A DNA stretch of 64,000 bases from an uncultured Paracoccaceae bacterium (GCA_947487205.1 CANKVU010000016.1:1-64000); one strand, 5' to 3'. Positions 1-8,865 are shown, numbered from the stretch's first letter. Notes: generated from the sequence alone by a model not told the origin. Translations and numbers: made by a program.

Positions 1-30
1 TGAACAGGTCCAGCCAATCGATAACGTCGC

Positions 31-747
31 ATGACGCGTTGGACGAAACGCCCTCCGGGTAAGCCGGGGCGGTTCACTGGATACGAGCGCCTGACGCTCC
101 GGCAGGTAACTCTTGGTGGAGAAATCGTTGACCGGGGAACGCTTCATGCAATCCGGGCGGCGTTCCCAGATGCCAGGGTTACGCATATCTATGCCTCGAC
201 CGAAGCGGGCGTCGGGTTCTCCGTGACGGATGGAAAAGCGGGCTTTCCGGCAAGCTATCTTGAAGCCGCTCCCGGTGGTGTCCAGCTGCGAGAGGCGGAA
301 GGTATCCTCTGGGTCAGGCCACCGATTGGCGTGCTCACGGCCGGGACGACGGCGGGGATCGAGGTCGATCGGGCGGGGTTTGTCCGGACGGGCGACCGGG
401 TCCTCCTGGAGGGGGACAGGGTCCTCTTCCTCGGTCGCGACAACGGCACCATCAACATCGGCGGCGTCAAGATCCACCCGGAGCGCGTGGAAGCCGTTAT
501 CGGCTCCGTTCCAGGCGTCGTGTTGGCGCAGGTTTCCTCGAAGAGCAGTCCTGTAACCGGGGCGCTGGTGGTGGCCGAGGTCCAGGTCCACCCCGATGTC
601 GATCGGGCAGCCACCAAGCGTGCGATCATCGAGGCTTGCCGCGAAGGGCTGGAACGGGAGGCAGTGCCGGCGGCGGTCCGCTTCGTCGACGACTTTGCCA
701 CCAACGCAGCCGGAAAGCTCGTCCGCACCCGAAAGGAAAGTGCATGA
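31..747 (+). CDS. AMP-binding (ANL superfamily) acyl ligase, C-terminal part only
   Basis: The 238-residue product matches the second half of ANL adenylating enzymes. It has the TLGGE segment and the YASTEAG core motif near residue 55, then the hinge region with TGD and GRDNG, and ends with the C-terminal lysine motif AAGKLVR. Whole family members are about 450-500 residues, so the N-terminal ATP-binding half is missing. In-frame stops lie just upstream (TAA at 22-24) and the ATG at 31 has no clear ribosome binding site. It is probably a decayed or frameshifted remnant, although the window edge hides the upstream side. Its last bases overlap the start of the SDR gene (ATGA), so the two formed one operon. 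The substrate is unknown; ligase/SDR pairs often serve fatty-acyl or surface-polysaccharide modification. Confidence 0.6.
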   Translation: MTRWTKRPPGKPGRFTGYERLTLRQVTLGGEIVDRGTLHAIRAAFPDARVTHIYASTEAGVGFSVTDGKAGFPASYLEAAPGGVQLREAEGILWVRPPIGVLTAGTTAGIEVDRAGFVRTGDRVLLEGDRVLFLGRDNGTINIGGVKIHPERVEAVIGSVPGVVLAQVSSKSSPVTGALVVAEVQVHPDVDRAATKRAIIEACREGLEREAVPAAVRFVDDFATNAAGKLVRTRKESA

Positions 748-1469
748 AACCCGTCCTGGTGACCGGTGTCTCCCGCGGTCTCGGTCTTGCGATCGCCCGG
801 CGGCTTCTCGCGGATACCGAGCCCTACCGAGTAATCGGCCTCAGCCGCTCGCTCAGTTCCGAGGTCGAGGCCCTTGCGGAAGCCCATCCCAAACAGTTCG
901 AGTTCGTTTCCTGCGACGTGGGCGAAATCGGCAACCTGCCCGGCGTGGTCTCCGCTCTGGTCGCCCGCCATGGGCCGTTCTGGGGCCTGGTCAACAACGC
1001 GGGTATCGGGGCGGACGGAGTGCTCGCCACGATGCATCGTACGGATATCGAACGGGTACTGAGAGTTAACCTTACGGCCCCCATAATCCTCTCGAAGTAT
1101 CTTTCACGTGGCATGCTCTCGAACCGCGCCGGCCGTATTGTCAACATTTCCTCGATCATCGCTTCGACGGGGTTTCATGGGCTATCGGCCTATGCCGCGT
1201 CGAAATCCGGGCTCGAAGGGTTCACGCGATCACTCTCACGCGAACTCGGAAAAAGAGGCATCACCGTCAATTGCGTTGCCCCGGGATACATGGAAACCGA
1301 GATGACCGGAGGGATGGACGTGCATAAGATGGAGTCAATCCGGCGTAGGGCTCCCCTTGGATTGCCGGATCCTGAAGACGCCGCAGGCGCTGTTGCTTAC
1401 CTGTTGGGATCGGAAGCTGGGCGCATCACCGGGACAGTGCTTACAGTCGACGGCGGCAGCACGGCCTGA
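744..1469 (+). CDS. SDR-family oxidoreductase (FabG-like)
   Basis: A 241-residue classical short-chain dehydrogenase/reductase. It has the nucleotide-binding motif TGVSRGLG near residue 7, NNAG near residue 87, the catalytic Ser in NISS, and YAASK as the Tyr-x-x-x-Lys pair. It ends in the usual VDGGSTA tail. FabG-like enzymes reduce 3-oxoacyl thioesters with NADPH, but the real substrate cannot be read from the sequence. The ATG at 744 overlaps the stop of the upstream ligase fragment, and an earlier in-frame start would run through that gene. Codon use appears less GC-rich than in genes further right, which fits a transferred segment. Confidence 0.85.
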   Translation: MKPVLVTGVSRGLGLAIARRLLADTEPYRVIGLSRSLSSEVEALAEAHPKQFEFVSCDVGEIGNLPGVVSALVARHGPFWGLVNNAGIGADGVLATMHRTDIERVLRVNLTAPIILSKYLSRGMLSNRAGRIVNISSIIASTGFHGLSAYAASKSGLEGFTRSLSRELGKRGITVNCVAPGYMETEMTGGMDVHKMESIRRRAPLGLPDPEDAAGAVAYLLGSEAGRITGTVLTVDGGSTA

Positions 1470-1842
1470 TTTCCTGACGGAAATTTTGGTATAAGTCAGT
1501 AGAAAGGGCGAAAGCTGCCTTGTCGTCATCGCTCGAAGTGCGATGGCGAGCCCCCGGCGGAGGCCGGGCAGGAACGGCACGAGAGACGCGGCCCGGATCT
1601 GTGCGGTTGCCGCAGCGTCGACCCTCGGCAGGCGCAGGGCCCGGCCGACGAGCCGACCGCGACGCAATACCGGCGGCGGAGGTAGGGTGACGTGATCCGT
1701 TCTGGTTTTCCGCGCCACGGGAAAACGCGCCGTCCAAGCTGGCGGGGTCATCTGCCCGTATCATCCTTTTCGGCGGACGAGGACGTTGCCGCAATGGCGC
1801 GCGTGTGTATGTGAGGCCCCAAGGACAAATTCCGGAGGCTAC
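1470..1842. other. 373-bp intergenic gap with no supported gene
   Basis: No convincing reading frame is visible on either strand. A weak hairpin (ATTTCC, loop TGAC, GGAAAT, at 1469-1484) followed by three T residues directly overlaps the SDR stop and may end that transcript. The right end should hold the promoter of the sulfate-binding protein; only its ribosome binding site (GGAGG at 1834-1838) is clear. Confidence 0.4.
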
Positions 1843-2826
1843 ATGTTCCGCCGCTTCGCACTTGCCGCAACGATCGCCCTCGGCGCAGGGGGTGCCGCTC
1901 ACGCTCAGGAAACCGAGATCCTCAATGTCTCCTACGACATCGCGCGGGAGCTCTACGCGGCGATCAATCCCGCCTTTCTCGACCAGTACGAGGGTGAGGG
2001 CGACCTGACCATCAGCCAGAGCCATGCCGGCTCCTCCAAGCAGGCTCGTGCGATCCTGCAGGGCCTGCAAGCCGACCTGGTGACCTTCAACCAGGTCCTC
2101 GACGTGCAGATCCTGGCCCAGAACGGCTTCGTGGCCGAGGACTGGCAGGACCAGTTCCCGAACAACGCCTCCCCCTACTACTCCTTGCCGGCCTTCATGG
2201 TGCGCGAGGGCAACCGGATGGAGATCGACGGCTGGGACGACCTCGTCCGCGACGAGGTCTCGGTGATCTTTCCCAATCCAAAGACCTCGGGCAACGCACG
2301 CTACACCTACCTCGCCGCCTGGGCCTGGGCGATGGAGGAATACGACGGCGACGAGGAGCAGGTCCGCGACTACATGAACCGCCTGCTCGACAACGTGGAG
2401 GTCTTCGACACCGGCGGCCGCGGTGCCACGACGACCTTCGTGGAACGCGGGATCGGCGACGTGCTCGTCACCTTCGAGGCCGAGGCACTGAACATCTCCG
2501 GGCAGACCGAGGGCTACCAGACGGTGGTGCCCGACCAGTCGCTCCTGGCCGAGTTCCCCGTCGCCGTGGTCGAGCGGGTGGCCGAGCAGAAGGGCACCCA
2601 GGAGATCGCCACGGAGTACCTGGAGTTCCTCTACACGACCGAGGGCCAGGAGATCCTCGCCTCCTTCAACAACCGCGTCCACGACGAGGCGGTGGTCGAA
2701 GCCAACGCCGACCGCTTCCCCGAGGTGGAGCTGGTCACCGTGGAGGACGTGTTCGGATCCTGGGACGAGGCGCAGGAGACGCATTTCGCCTCCGGCGGCG
2801 TGCTCGACCAACTGCTCCGCGACTAG
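1843..2826 (+). CDS. sulfate/thiosulfate ABC transporter periplasmic binding protein
   Basis: A 327-residue protein with a signal peptide of about 20 residues (hydrophobic stretch ending AHAQ), so it is periplasmic. The mature part begins ILNVSYDIARELY and has the SHAGSSKQARA segment typical of the Sbp/CysP family, which binds sulfate or thiosulfate. The length is normal. The start is fixed by GGAGG five bases upstream and by the signal peptide beginning there; an upstream in-frame start adds no plausible sequence. The permease genes cysT and cysW and the ATPase cysA follow on the same strand. Sulfate and thiosulfate binders cannot be told apart here. Confidence 0.92.
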   Translation: MFRRFALAATIALGAGGAAHAQETEILNVSYDIARELYAAINPAFLDQYEGEGDLTISQSHAGSSKQARAILQGLQADLVTFNQVLDVQILAQNGFVAEDWQDQFPNNASPYYSLPAFMVREGNRMEIDGWDDLVRDEVSVIFPNPKTSGNARYTYLAAWAWAMEEYDGDEEQVRDYMNRLLDNVEVFDTGGRGATTTFVERGIGDVLVTFEAEALNISGQTEGYQTVVPDQSLLAEFPVAVVERVAEQKGTQEIATEYLEFLYTTEGQEILASFNNRVHDEAVVEANADRFPEVELVTVEDVFGSWDEAQETHFASGGVLDQLLRD

Positions 2827-2858
2827 AGCCGCTCCCCGCCGGGTCGTCCGTGTCCTTC

Positions 2859-2885
2859 AACCGGGGGCGCGGGCGGCCCCCGGTT
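2859..2885 (+). terminator. intra-operon hairpin between binding-protein and permease genes
   Basis: A perfect 9-bp inverted repeat (AACCGGGGG at 2859-2867 pairing with CCCCCGGTT at 2877-2885) with a 9-base loop lies 32 bp after the binding-protein stop and 25 bp before cysT. No T run follows. It therefore looks like an attenuator or a 3' stabilising hairpin that keeps binding-protein mRNA in excess, not a full terminator. Confidence 0.45.
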
Positions 2886-2910
2886 CGCCGCCAGCCCGGG
2901 AATCCGCGCC

Positions 2911-3774
2911 TTGCCGATCCTCCAGACGCCCATCGACGCGATCCGCCGCCGGCGCCGGTCGCCCCTGCCGGGGCTCGGGCTGACGCTCGGCGTGACGGTC
3001 ACCTTCGTGACGTTGATCGTGCTCCTGCCGCTCTCGGGCCTGGCCTGGCAACTCGCCGGCCTCGCCCCGTCCGACTATCTCTTCGTCATGACCGATGCGC
3101 GCACCCTGGCCGCGCTCCGCGTCACGATTTCCGCCGCCCTCCTGGCCACGCTCCTCAACGGCATCTTCGGTCTCCTCCTGGCCTGGGTGCTGGTCCGCTA
3201 CCGCTTCCCGGGGCGCACGGCGCTCGACGCCCTGGTGGACCTGCCCTTCGCGCTGCCCACCTCGGTCGCCGGCATCGCCCTCGTCGCGCTCTATGCCGAG
3301 GACGGCTGGATCGGCGGGCTGCTCGCTCCCCTCGGGGCGCAGGTCGCCTATACCTGGTGGGGGATCGTCATCGCCATGACCTTCACCTCCATCCCCTTCG
3401 CCGTCCGCGCGATCCAGCCCCTCATCGAGGAGCTCGATCCGGCGGAGGAGGCGGCAGCGACCACTCTCGGCGCCTCCCGCTGGCAGACCTTCCGTTCGAT
3501 CACCCTGCCGCAGCTTTCGCCGGGCATCCTGACCGGCACGGGCCTCAGCTTCGTGCGGAGCCTCGGAGAGTTCGGCGCGGTGATCTTCATCGCCGGCAAC
3601 ATCCCCTACGAGACCGAGATCGCCTCGCTTCTGATCGTCATCCGCCTCGACGAGTTCGACTACCCGGCGGCGGCGGCCATCGCCGGTACGATGCTGGCCC
3701 TTTCTCTCGTCGTCCTCGTCGCCATCAACATGGCCCAGACACGGCTCTACCGCCGGCTCGAAGGGGGCACCTGA
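2911..3774 (+). CDS. cysT: sulfate ABC transporter permease CysT
   Basis: A 287-residue inner-membrane permease with about six hydrophobic segments. The first follows a basic N-terminus (RRRRRSP), and the ABC-permease EAA-type loop appears as [16 protein letters not shown]. It forms the transmembrane channel with CysW. The start is taken as the TTG at 2911, since no ATG lies at a sensible position; the start is less certain than the gene. The stop overlaps the first base of cysW. Confidence 0.92.
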   Translation: MPILQTPIDAIRRRRRSPLPGLGLTLGVTVTFVTLIVLLPLSGLAWQLAGLAPSDYLFVMTDARTLAALRVTISAALLATLLNGIFGLLLAWVLVRYRFPGRTALDALVDLPFALPTSVAGIALVALYAEDGWIGGLLAPLGAQVAYTWWGIVIAMTFTSIPFAVRAIQPLIEELDPAEEAAATTLGASRWQTFRSITLPQLSPGILTGTGLSFVRSLGEFGAVIFIAGNIPYETEIASLLIVIRLDEFDYPAAAAIAGTMLALSLVVLVAINMAQTRLYRRLEGGT

Positions 3775-4577
3775 TGCGCCGGATCGTCCTCGTCTCCCTG
3801 GCGATCCTCTTCGCCATCGTCGTCATCGTCCTGCCGGTGGCGGCGATCTTCACCCGCGCCTTCGCCGAGGGCCTCGGGGTCTGGGCGCAAGCCGTGACCG
3901 AGCCCGAAACCCTCGCGGCCCTCCGCCTCACCGTGCTGACGGCCCTGATCGTCCTGCCGATCAACATCGTCTTCGGGCTCTGCGCCGCATGGGCCATCGC
4001 GCGGTTCCGCTTTCCCGGCCGCCGGGCGCTCCTCGTCCTGATCGAGGTCCCCTTCGCGATCTCCCCCATCGTGGCGGGGCTGTGCTTCCTGCTGATCTAC
4101 GGCGCCTACGGGCCCGTGGGCGGCGCGCTTCAGCCTTACGGCGTTCAGCTCATGTTCAATCTCACCGGCATCGTGCTGGTCTCGCTCTTCGTCACCTGCC
4201 CCTTCGTGATGCGGGAGGTGCTGCCGGTCCTGGCGGTGTCCGGCGAGGACGAGGAGCGCGCCGCCCTCACCCTCGGGGCCAGCGGCTGGCAGATCTTCCG
4301 CTTCGTGACCTTCCCCAACATCACCTGGGCGCTGGTCTACGGCGCGATCCTCGCCACCGCCCGGGCGATCGGCGAATTCGGCGCGGTCAGCGTGGTCTCT
4401 GGCGCGATCCGCGGCCAGACCATGACCCTGCCGCTGCAGATCGAGCTGCTCTACAACGACTACAACACCACCGGCGCCTTCGCCGCCGCCACGGTCCTCG
4501 CCCTCCTCGCTCTCGTCACGCTGGTGCTCAGGGGGCTCGTCTCCGTCTTCCATCCGGCCAGGGGGGCCGCGCCATGA
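3774..4577 (+). CDS. cysW: sulfate ABC transporter permease CysW
   Basis: A 267-residue permease with several membrane segments and the cytoplasmic EAA-type loop [16 protein letters not shown] that contacts the ATPase. It pairs with CysT to form the sulfate channel. The ATG at 3774 overlaps the cysT stop (TGATG) and the end overlaps cysA by 4 bases, so translation of the three genes is coupled. Confidence 0.92.
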   Translation: MRRIVLVSLAILFAIVVIVLPVAAIFTRAFAEGLGVWAQAVTEPETLAALRLTVLTALIVLPINIVFGLCAAWAIARFRFPGRRALLVLIEVPFAISPIVAGLCFLLIYGAYGPVGGALQPYGVQLMFNLTGIVLVSLFVTCPFVMREVLPVLAVSGEDEERAALTLGASGWQIFRFVTFPNITWALVYGAILATARAIGEFGAVSVVSGAIRGQTMTLPLQIELLYNDYNTTGAFAAATVLALLALVTLVLRGLVSVFHPARGAAP

Positions 4578-5299
4578 GCCTCGAAATCGACCGCGTCTCC
4601 AAATCCTTCGATGGCGCCGCCTCCGTTCTGGAGGAGGTCTCCCTCGACGTCGCGGATGGCGAGTTCCTGGCCCTGCTCGGCCCTTCTGGATCGGGCAAGA
4701 CGACGCTGCTGAATGTGATCTCGGGACTGATCCGGCCCGATGCGGGCCGGCTCTGTCTCGACGGCCGCGACATCACCGACCAGGCAGCCGGGGCGCGGCG
4801 CTTCGGCATGGTGTTCCAGAGCTACGCGCTCTTCCGGCACATGTCGGTGGCGCAGAATGTCGGCTTCGGCCTCAGGGTGCTGCCCCGTTCGGAACGCCCC
4901 TCCAGGGCAGCGCGGCGCGCGCGGGTCGCGGAGCTCCTCGGGCTGATCGAGATGGAGGACCTGGCCGACCGCTATCCCGCGCAACTCTCGGGCGGCCAGC
5001 AGCAACGCGTCGCCATGGCGCGCGCGCTCGCCATCTCGCCGCGCCTGCTGCTCCTGGACGAGCCGTTCTCGGCCCTCGACGCCCAGGTCCGCCGCAGCCT
5101 GCGCGGCTCGGTGCGCGACCTGCAGCGCAAGGTCGGGGTCACGGCGATCCTGGTCACCCACGACCAGGCGGAGGCGTTCGAGATCGCCGACCGCGTGGCG
5201 GTGATGAATGCCGGCCGGATCGAGCAGCTGGGCACCCCGGACGACCTCAGGTCCCGCCCGGCGACGCCCTTCGTAAAGGATTTCGTCGAACAGGGCTGA
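4574..5299 (+). CDS. cysA: sulfate ABC transporter ATP-binding protein CysA (short form)
   Basis: A 241-residue ABC ATPase with Walker [10 protein letters not shown] near residue 38, Q-loop VFQSYALF, signature LSGGQQQR, Walker [13 protein letters not shown] and switch His in LVTHDQAEA. It powers sulfate import with CysT and CysW. CysA proteins are usually about 330-360 residues with a C-terminal regulatory beta-barrel; this one stops right after the nucleotide-binding domain (DFVEQG). It may be a natural short form or an early loss, because decayed DNA lies immediately downstream. Confidence 0.9.
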   Translation: MSLEIDRVSKSFDGAASVLEEVSLDVADGEFLALLGPSGSGKTTLLNVISGLIRPDAGRLCLDGRDITDQAAGARRFGMVFQSYALFRHMSVAQNVGFGLRVLPRSERPSRAARRARVAELLGLIEMEDLADRYPAQLSGGQQQRVAMARALAISPRLLLLDEPFSALDAQVRRSLRGSVRDLQRKVGVTAILVTHDQAEAFEIADRVAVMNAGRIEQLGTPDDLRSRPATPFVKDFVEQG

Positions 5300-5339
5300 G
5301 GCGGCCCGGCCCCTGGCGTGCGGCCCGGTCCGCCAGCGC

Positions 5340-5543
5340 TCACGCCTGCGGCAGCAGGTCCTCCACGTGGATCGGCGTGTGCCGGACGCGGATGCCCGTG
5401 GCGTGATAGACCGCGTTGGCGATCGCCGCCGCCGTTCCGACGATCCCGATCTCGCCGATCCCCTTCACGCCCGCGGGGTTCACCTTGTCTTCCGTGGCGG
5501 CGACCAGGATCGCAAACTCGGCTCCCACTTCCTTCGGGAGCAC
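5340..5543 (-). pseudogene. 3' remnant of a xanthine dehydrogenase-family molybdopterin-binding subunit
   Basis: About 67 codons match the extreme C-terminus of xanthine dehydrogenase/aldehyde oxidase large subunits. The segments VNPAGVKGIGEIGIVG, AAAIANAVYHATG and a closing IHVEDLL are recognisable. Full-length subunits are about 750 residues, so more than 90 percent of the gene is gone. The 5' side (higher coordinates) runs into repeat-like sequence and then an IS6 remnant, which suggests insertion-driven deletion. Confidence 0.75.
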
Positions 5544-5564
5544 GATGGACCACCCGCATCAGGA

Positions 5565-5613
5565 GCTCCCTTTTGGGAGCCGATCAGCCCAAAACGGGGT
5601 CCCTTTTCCGGGA
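5565..5613. repeat. tandem terminal-repeat-like motifs, possible IS21-type end
   Basis: Two imperfect copies of a motif built on G(C/G)TCCCTTTT lie at 5565-5586 and 5597-5613. The first is followed by GGGAGCCGATCA. Repeated motifs of this kind resemble ends of IS21-family elements, as remembered and not checked. The sequence sits exactly between the truncated dehydrogenase and the IS6 remnant, so it may be the stub of a second element. Confidence 0.3.
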
Positions 5614-6307
5614 TTGTTGCGTTCGCGGATTTTGAGCGCAGGCCGGTCACTCCGTCGAACTCTCAGGCTGCTTCATCGAACAGATTCCGGACAAAGTCGA
5701 TCTCTCCACGGATGCTCGGCACCTTGTTCGAGACATAGCCGTTCTTGATGGTCCGGATCGACTCGACCGCGAGGATCGTAGCGGTGGTTCAGATCCCGGA
5801 TGACCTTTCGGTATCCCGGGGCCTTGTCCGTGCAGATCGAGACCGGACGGTAGAGCCGCACGCCGTCGATGGATTGCTTCGGGAAGGCTTTGGCGGCTTT
5901 CGCGTCCCGCCTGGCGGTCAGCCGCATATCGATGAACTGGCCTCTATGATCCACGGCGCGCCAGAGGTAACGTCACTGGCCGCCAACGCGCAGATAGGTC
6001 TCGTCGACATGCCAGTTCAGCCCGCGCCAGCCGCGGTGGGCAGTGGCGCGCCTGGCGATCTCGGGGCCGAACTTCTGGACCGAGCGGAAGACCGTGGCCC
6101 GGTCCACCACGATCCTGCGCTCGGCCAGGAGATCGGCGACATCCTGGGACGAGAGTGGAAACCGGCAGTACCAGCGCACGGCCAGCAGGATAACGCCTCG
6201 CGGGAACCGGCGGCCCCTGAACGGATCGCGGCGCTTGGCGCGCTCCCTGTACCTCGGCTTTCAGATCAGCCTCCGCCGCGAGTGACCAGCAACGCAACGG
6301 TTCCCCC
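5610..6307 (-). mobile_element. degenerate IS6-family insertion sequence
   Basis: About 0.7 kb holds a broken IS6-type transposase on the minus strand. Imperfect terminal inverted repeats share the 8-base core GTTGCGTT: the left end begins near 5610, and the right end lies at 6285-6307 as the reverse complement. The exact borders are uncertain. It separates a dehydrogenase remnant from tRNA-Thr and cannot move by itself. Confidence 0.65.
5663..6250 (-). pseudogene. IS6-family transposase, disrupted
   Basis: The IS6 transposase can be followed in pieces. The N-terminal part has the RWYCRFPLSSQDVADLLAER segment, a helix-turn-helix and the first catalytic Asp in WHVDETYLRVGG. A TGA at 5973-5975 then replaces the Trp codon expected in GGQ-W-RYLWRAVDH. 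The same frame continues through CTDKAPGY, which carries the second Asp. After LNHRYDPR about 50 residues, including the region of the catalytic Glu, are deleted. The C-terminal piece (SIRTIKNGYV ... FVRNLFDEAA) is in another frame and ends at 5663. It is inactive. Confidence 0.75.
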
Positions 6308-6400
6308 GCTACCGCGCCGCTATGACCCGCCTCCAAGAGGTGGACGAAAGGGTGGATCGGCCCCTACCGCACTGATACGGAAATCTTTTCTGGATTGTGT

Positions 6401-6476
6401 TGGTGCCCCAAGACGGACTCGAACCGCCGACCACCTATTTACGAAACAGGTGCTCTACCAACTGAGCTATTGGGGC
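6401..6476 (-). tRNA. tRNA-Thr (anticodon CGT)
   Basis: On the minus strand a 76-base cloverleaf can be drawn: acceptor GCCCCAA pairing with TTGGGGC, D arm GCTC...GAGC, anticodon stem CCTGT/ATAGG around loop TTCGTAA (anticodon CGT), T arm with TTCGAGT, discriminator A and an encoded CCA (TGG at 6401-6403 on the plus strand). It reads ACG threonine codons. The flanks, an IS remnant on the 3' side and a restriction-modification pair on the 5' side, mark it as a likely insertion hot spot. Confidence 0.95.
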
Positions 6477-6706
6477 CTCGCGGCGCCCGTCTAAACGAGG
6501 CGAGGCGAACGTGCAACAGAAATTGCGCGCGGCCCCGCGACCCGCTACCCTTCTGAGTTCGCAGGCAATCCCGGCGGCGCGGGCGGCCGGACCCGTCACC
6601 GGGCCCTCGCGGTCCGGGGCGCGGCACCGCCATTCGACGCGACGCGCAGAAGCGTTTGACGTCCAGACGTCCAGCGGCTAGGTCCGGTCGAAACAAGAGG
6701 TTCGCC

Positions 6707-7819
6707 ATGCTCCGCCATGCCCCGGGCAGCGTGCGCGACTCGGTCATCGAGTTCCTGGCCTCGACCGAGAGCGCGTCCGTCCACGAGATCCACGCCGCTG
6801 TCTCGGCCCGCATCGGCGATGTGGCCCCCTCCTCCGTGCGCTCCTACCTGAACCTGAACGTGCCCGACCTTTTCGAACGTGTCGCGCGGGGCCGCTACCG
6901 CCTGGCCGGCCCGCCGGGGGGCGGCGCCGCGGCCGCCCCGCCCTGGCACTGGCAGCACGGCGGCGCGACGCTCCATCACGCGGATTGCTTCGATTGGCTG
7001 CGGGCGCAACCCTCGCAATCGATCCACGCCGTGGTGACCGACCCGCCCTATGGCCTGATCGAATATACGTCGAAGGAGCAGGGCAAGCTGCGGATCGGCA
7101 AGGGGGGCGTCTGGCGCATCCCGCCATCCTATGACGGCCACCAGCGCGCGCCGCTGCCCCGCTTCACCGTGCTGACCGAGGACGACCGGACGGTCCTGCG
7201 GCTGTTCTTCGTCGATTTCGGGCGGCTTCTGGCACGGGTCGCGGTCCCCGGCGCGAACATTCTCGTCGCCTCGAACCCGCTGCTGGCGCATGTGGTGGCC
7301 ACCGCGATGTCCGAGGCCGGGCTGGAAATGCGTGGCTATCTCACCCGGCTCGTCATGACGATGCGCGGCGGCGACCGGCCCAAGAACGCGCACGAGGAAT
7401 TCCCGGACGTGAGCGTCCTGCCCCGGTCGATGGCCGAACAATGGGTGATGCTCCGCACCCCTCCCGAGGGCCGTGTCCAGGACAACCTCCGCAAGTGGGG
7501 AACGGGGGGATTCCGGCGCCCCTCGGCCGACCGTCCGTTCGGCGACGTGATCAGGTCCCGCCCGACCCCCGCGCAGGAGAAGCGGATCGCCCCCCATCCC
7601 TCGCTGAAGCCCCAGGCATTCCTGCGCCAGCTGGTGCGCGGGGTCCTGCCCCTGGGCGAGGGGGTCGTGCTCGATCCCTTCGCGGGCTCGGGCTCGACCC
7701 TGGCGGCCGCGAACGCGGTCGGCTACCGGAGCGTCGGGATCGAGCGGGACCGCGCCTACCTGGAGATGGCGATGGCGGCCATTCCCCCGCTGGGGGCGAT
7801 CGCGGTCCGGGACGAATGA
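6707..7819 (+). CDS. site-specific DNA methyltransferase (beta-class N6-adenine/N4-cytosine)
   Basis: A 370-residue methyltransferase. Residues 5-65 look like a winged-helix HARE-HTH-type domain (SVRDSVIEFLAS ... RGRYRLAG). The catalytic motif IV DPPY is at 112-115, and the SAM-binding motif I FAGSGST at 325-331 lies after it, which is the beta-class order. The ATG at 6707 has AAGAGG six bases upstream and is preferred to a TTG at 6656. The next gene starts in an ATGA overlap and has a nuclease-like motif, so this is the modification half of a restriction-modification system. The recognition site is unknown. Confidence 0.88.
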   Translation: MLRHAPGSVRDSVIEFLASTESASVHEIHAAVSARIGDVAPSSVRSYLNLNVPDLFERVARGRYRLAGPPGGGAAAAPPWHWQHGGATLHHADCFDWLRAQPSQSIHAVVTDPPYGLIEYTSKEQGKLRIGKGGVWRIPPSYDGHQRAPLPRFTVLTEDDRTVLRLFFVDFGRLLARVAVPGANILVASNPLLAHVVATAMSEAGLEMRGYLTRLVMTMRGGDRPKNAHEEFPDVSVLPRSMAEQWVMLRTPPEGRVQDNLRKWGTGGFRRPSADRPFGDVIRSRPTPAQEKRIAPHPSLKPQAFLRQLVRGVLPLGEGVVLDPFAGSGSTLAAANAVGYRSVGIERDRAYLEMAMAAIPPLGAIAVRDE

Positions 7820-8865
7820 CCGGCCCCGCCGCCGGGGGGCGGATGACGCGCGACGAGATCGTCGAGCAGATGAAGCGGGATTTCCGGGGCGAGGGGGTCG
7901 GCAAGCCGCGCAAGTATGTCGGCGGGCTGCTGCCGGCATTCTGCGACTTCCTGATCGACCTCGGCGTGCCGGACCGGGCCTGCGCGTCCCTCGCCGACCT
8001 CTTTGCCGCCTATCCCCGGATCACCGACGGCGTCTCCACCCTGACGGTGGCGCTGCCGGGCGGCGGCCAGAAGACGATCCGCCCCGCCTATGAGCGGTAC
8101 CACCGCCTCTACGTGACCGAGCACCATCGGCTCGATTATCCCCGATCCGCCCCCTACGCGACCGGCAAGTGGGGCGATTACCGTCACTGGCTCGACGCGC
8201 TCGCGGCCATGTCGCGGGAGGACCTCGACTGGATCGCGCAGGCCTCGGTCGCCTTCGTGCTCGACGAGCTGCAGGACCAGAGCTTCGACCCCTCCTCCGT
8301 CAGGGCCGAACCGCCGATCTTCAGGTGGCTGCTGGAGGATTTCGACTTCTCGGCGCGGGCGCGGGGCGAGCCGACCGGCGCCGCCTTCCAGGCGATGGTG
8401 TTCGGCTATGTCCGCGCCGACGCCCCGCACCTGCAGGTGGAGGCGCGCAAGGCCCGGGCCGGCTCGGCGCGCACCAGGGGCATCGGCGACATCGACGCGT
8501 GGGAGGGCGAGCGGCTCGTCATTTCGGCCGAGGTAAAGCATTTCGTGGTGGCCGAGGGGCATCTCGCCGATTTCACCCATTTCGCCGCCAGCATCGCGGA
8601 ACGCGCGGCCCTGGGGCTGCTGATCGCCGAAGAGTTCCAGCCCGGATTGCGACCCCGGCTGGAGGCGCTCGGCCTGCATCCGCTGTCACGCGCCGACCTG
8701 CGGCTGATCGTGTCGCTCTGGGATCCGCTGAAACAGCGCGCGGCGCTGAACGCCTTCCAATGGGTCGTCGTCCACAAGGAGCAGAATTCCGGCCTCATCG
8801 ACCGCGTCCGCGCCTTTCTGGACGGTGTCGGATACGGCCCCGGCGCCGCGCGGCGCGAAACCTAG
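7816..8865 (+). CDS. probable restriction endonuclease partner (PD-(D/E)xK-like)
   Basis: A 349-residue protein without a named family that I recognise. Around residues 224-241 it has GDIDAWEGERLVISAEVKH: an Asp (225 or 227), a short hydrophobic strand, then E239-V-K241. This is the layout of the PD-(D/E)xK nuclease core. Its start overlaps the methyltransferase stop by ATGA; a second ATG at 7843 with GGGGGGCGG upstream is also possible. Position and motif together suggest the restriction enzyme of a type II system. Product and specificity are inferred, not seen. Confidence 0.7.
   Translation: MTGPAAGGRMTRDEIVEQMKRDFRGEGVGKPRKYVGGLLPAFCDFLIDLGVPDRACASLADLFAAYPRITDGVSTLTVALPGGGQKTIRPAYERYHRLYVTEHHRLDYPRSAPYATGKWGDYRHWLDALAAMSREDLDWIAQASVAFVLDELQDQSFDPSSVRAEPPIFRWLLEDFDFSARARGEPTGAAFQAMVFGYVRADAPHLQVEARKARAGSARTRGIGDIDAWEGERLVISAEVKHFVVAEGHLADFTHFAASIAERAALGLLIAEEFQPGLRPRLEALGLHPLSRADLRLIVSLWDPLKQRAALNAFQWVVVHKEQNSGLIDRVRAFLDGVGYGPGAARRET

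Noticed and set aside
5745..6494. 249-codon plus-strand frame across the IS6 remnant and tRNA
   Set aside because: Antisense to transposase fragments and to tRNA-Thr; no protein family fits.
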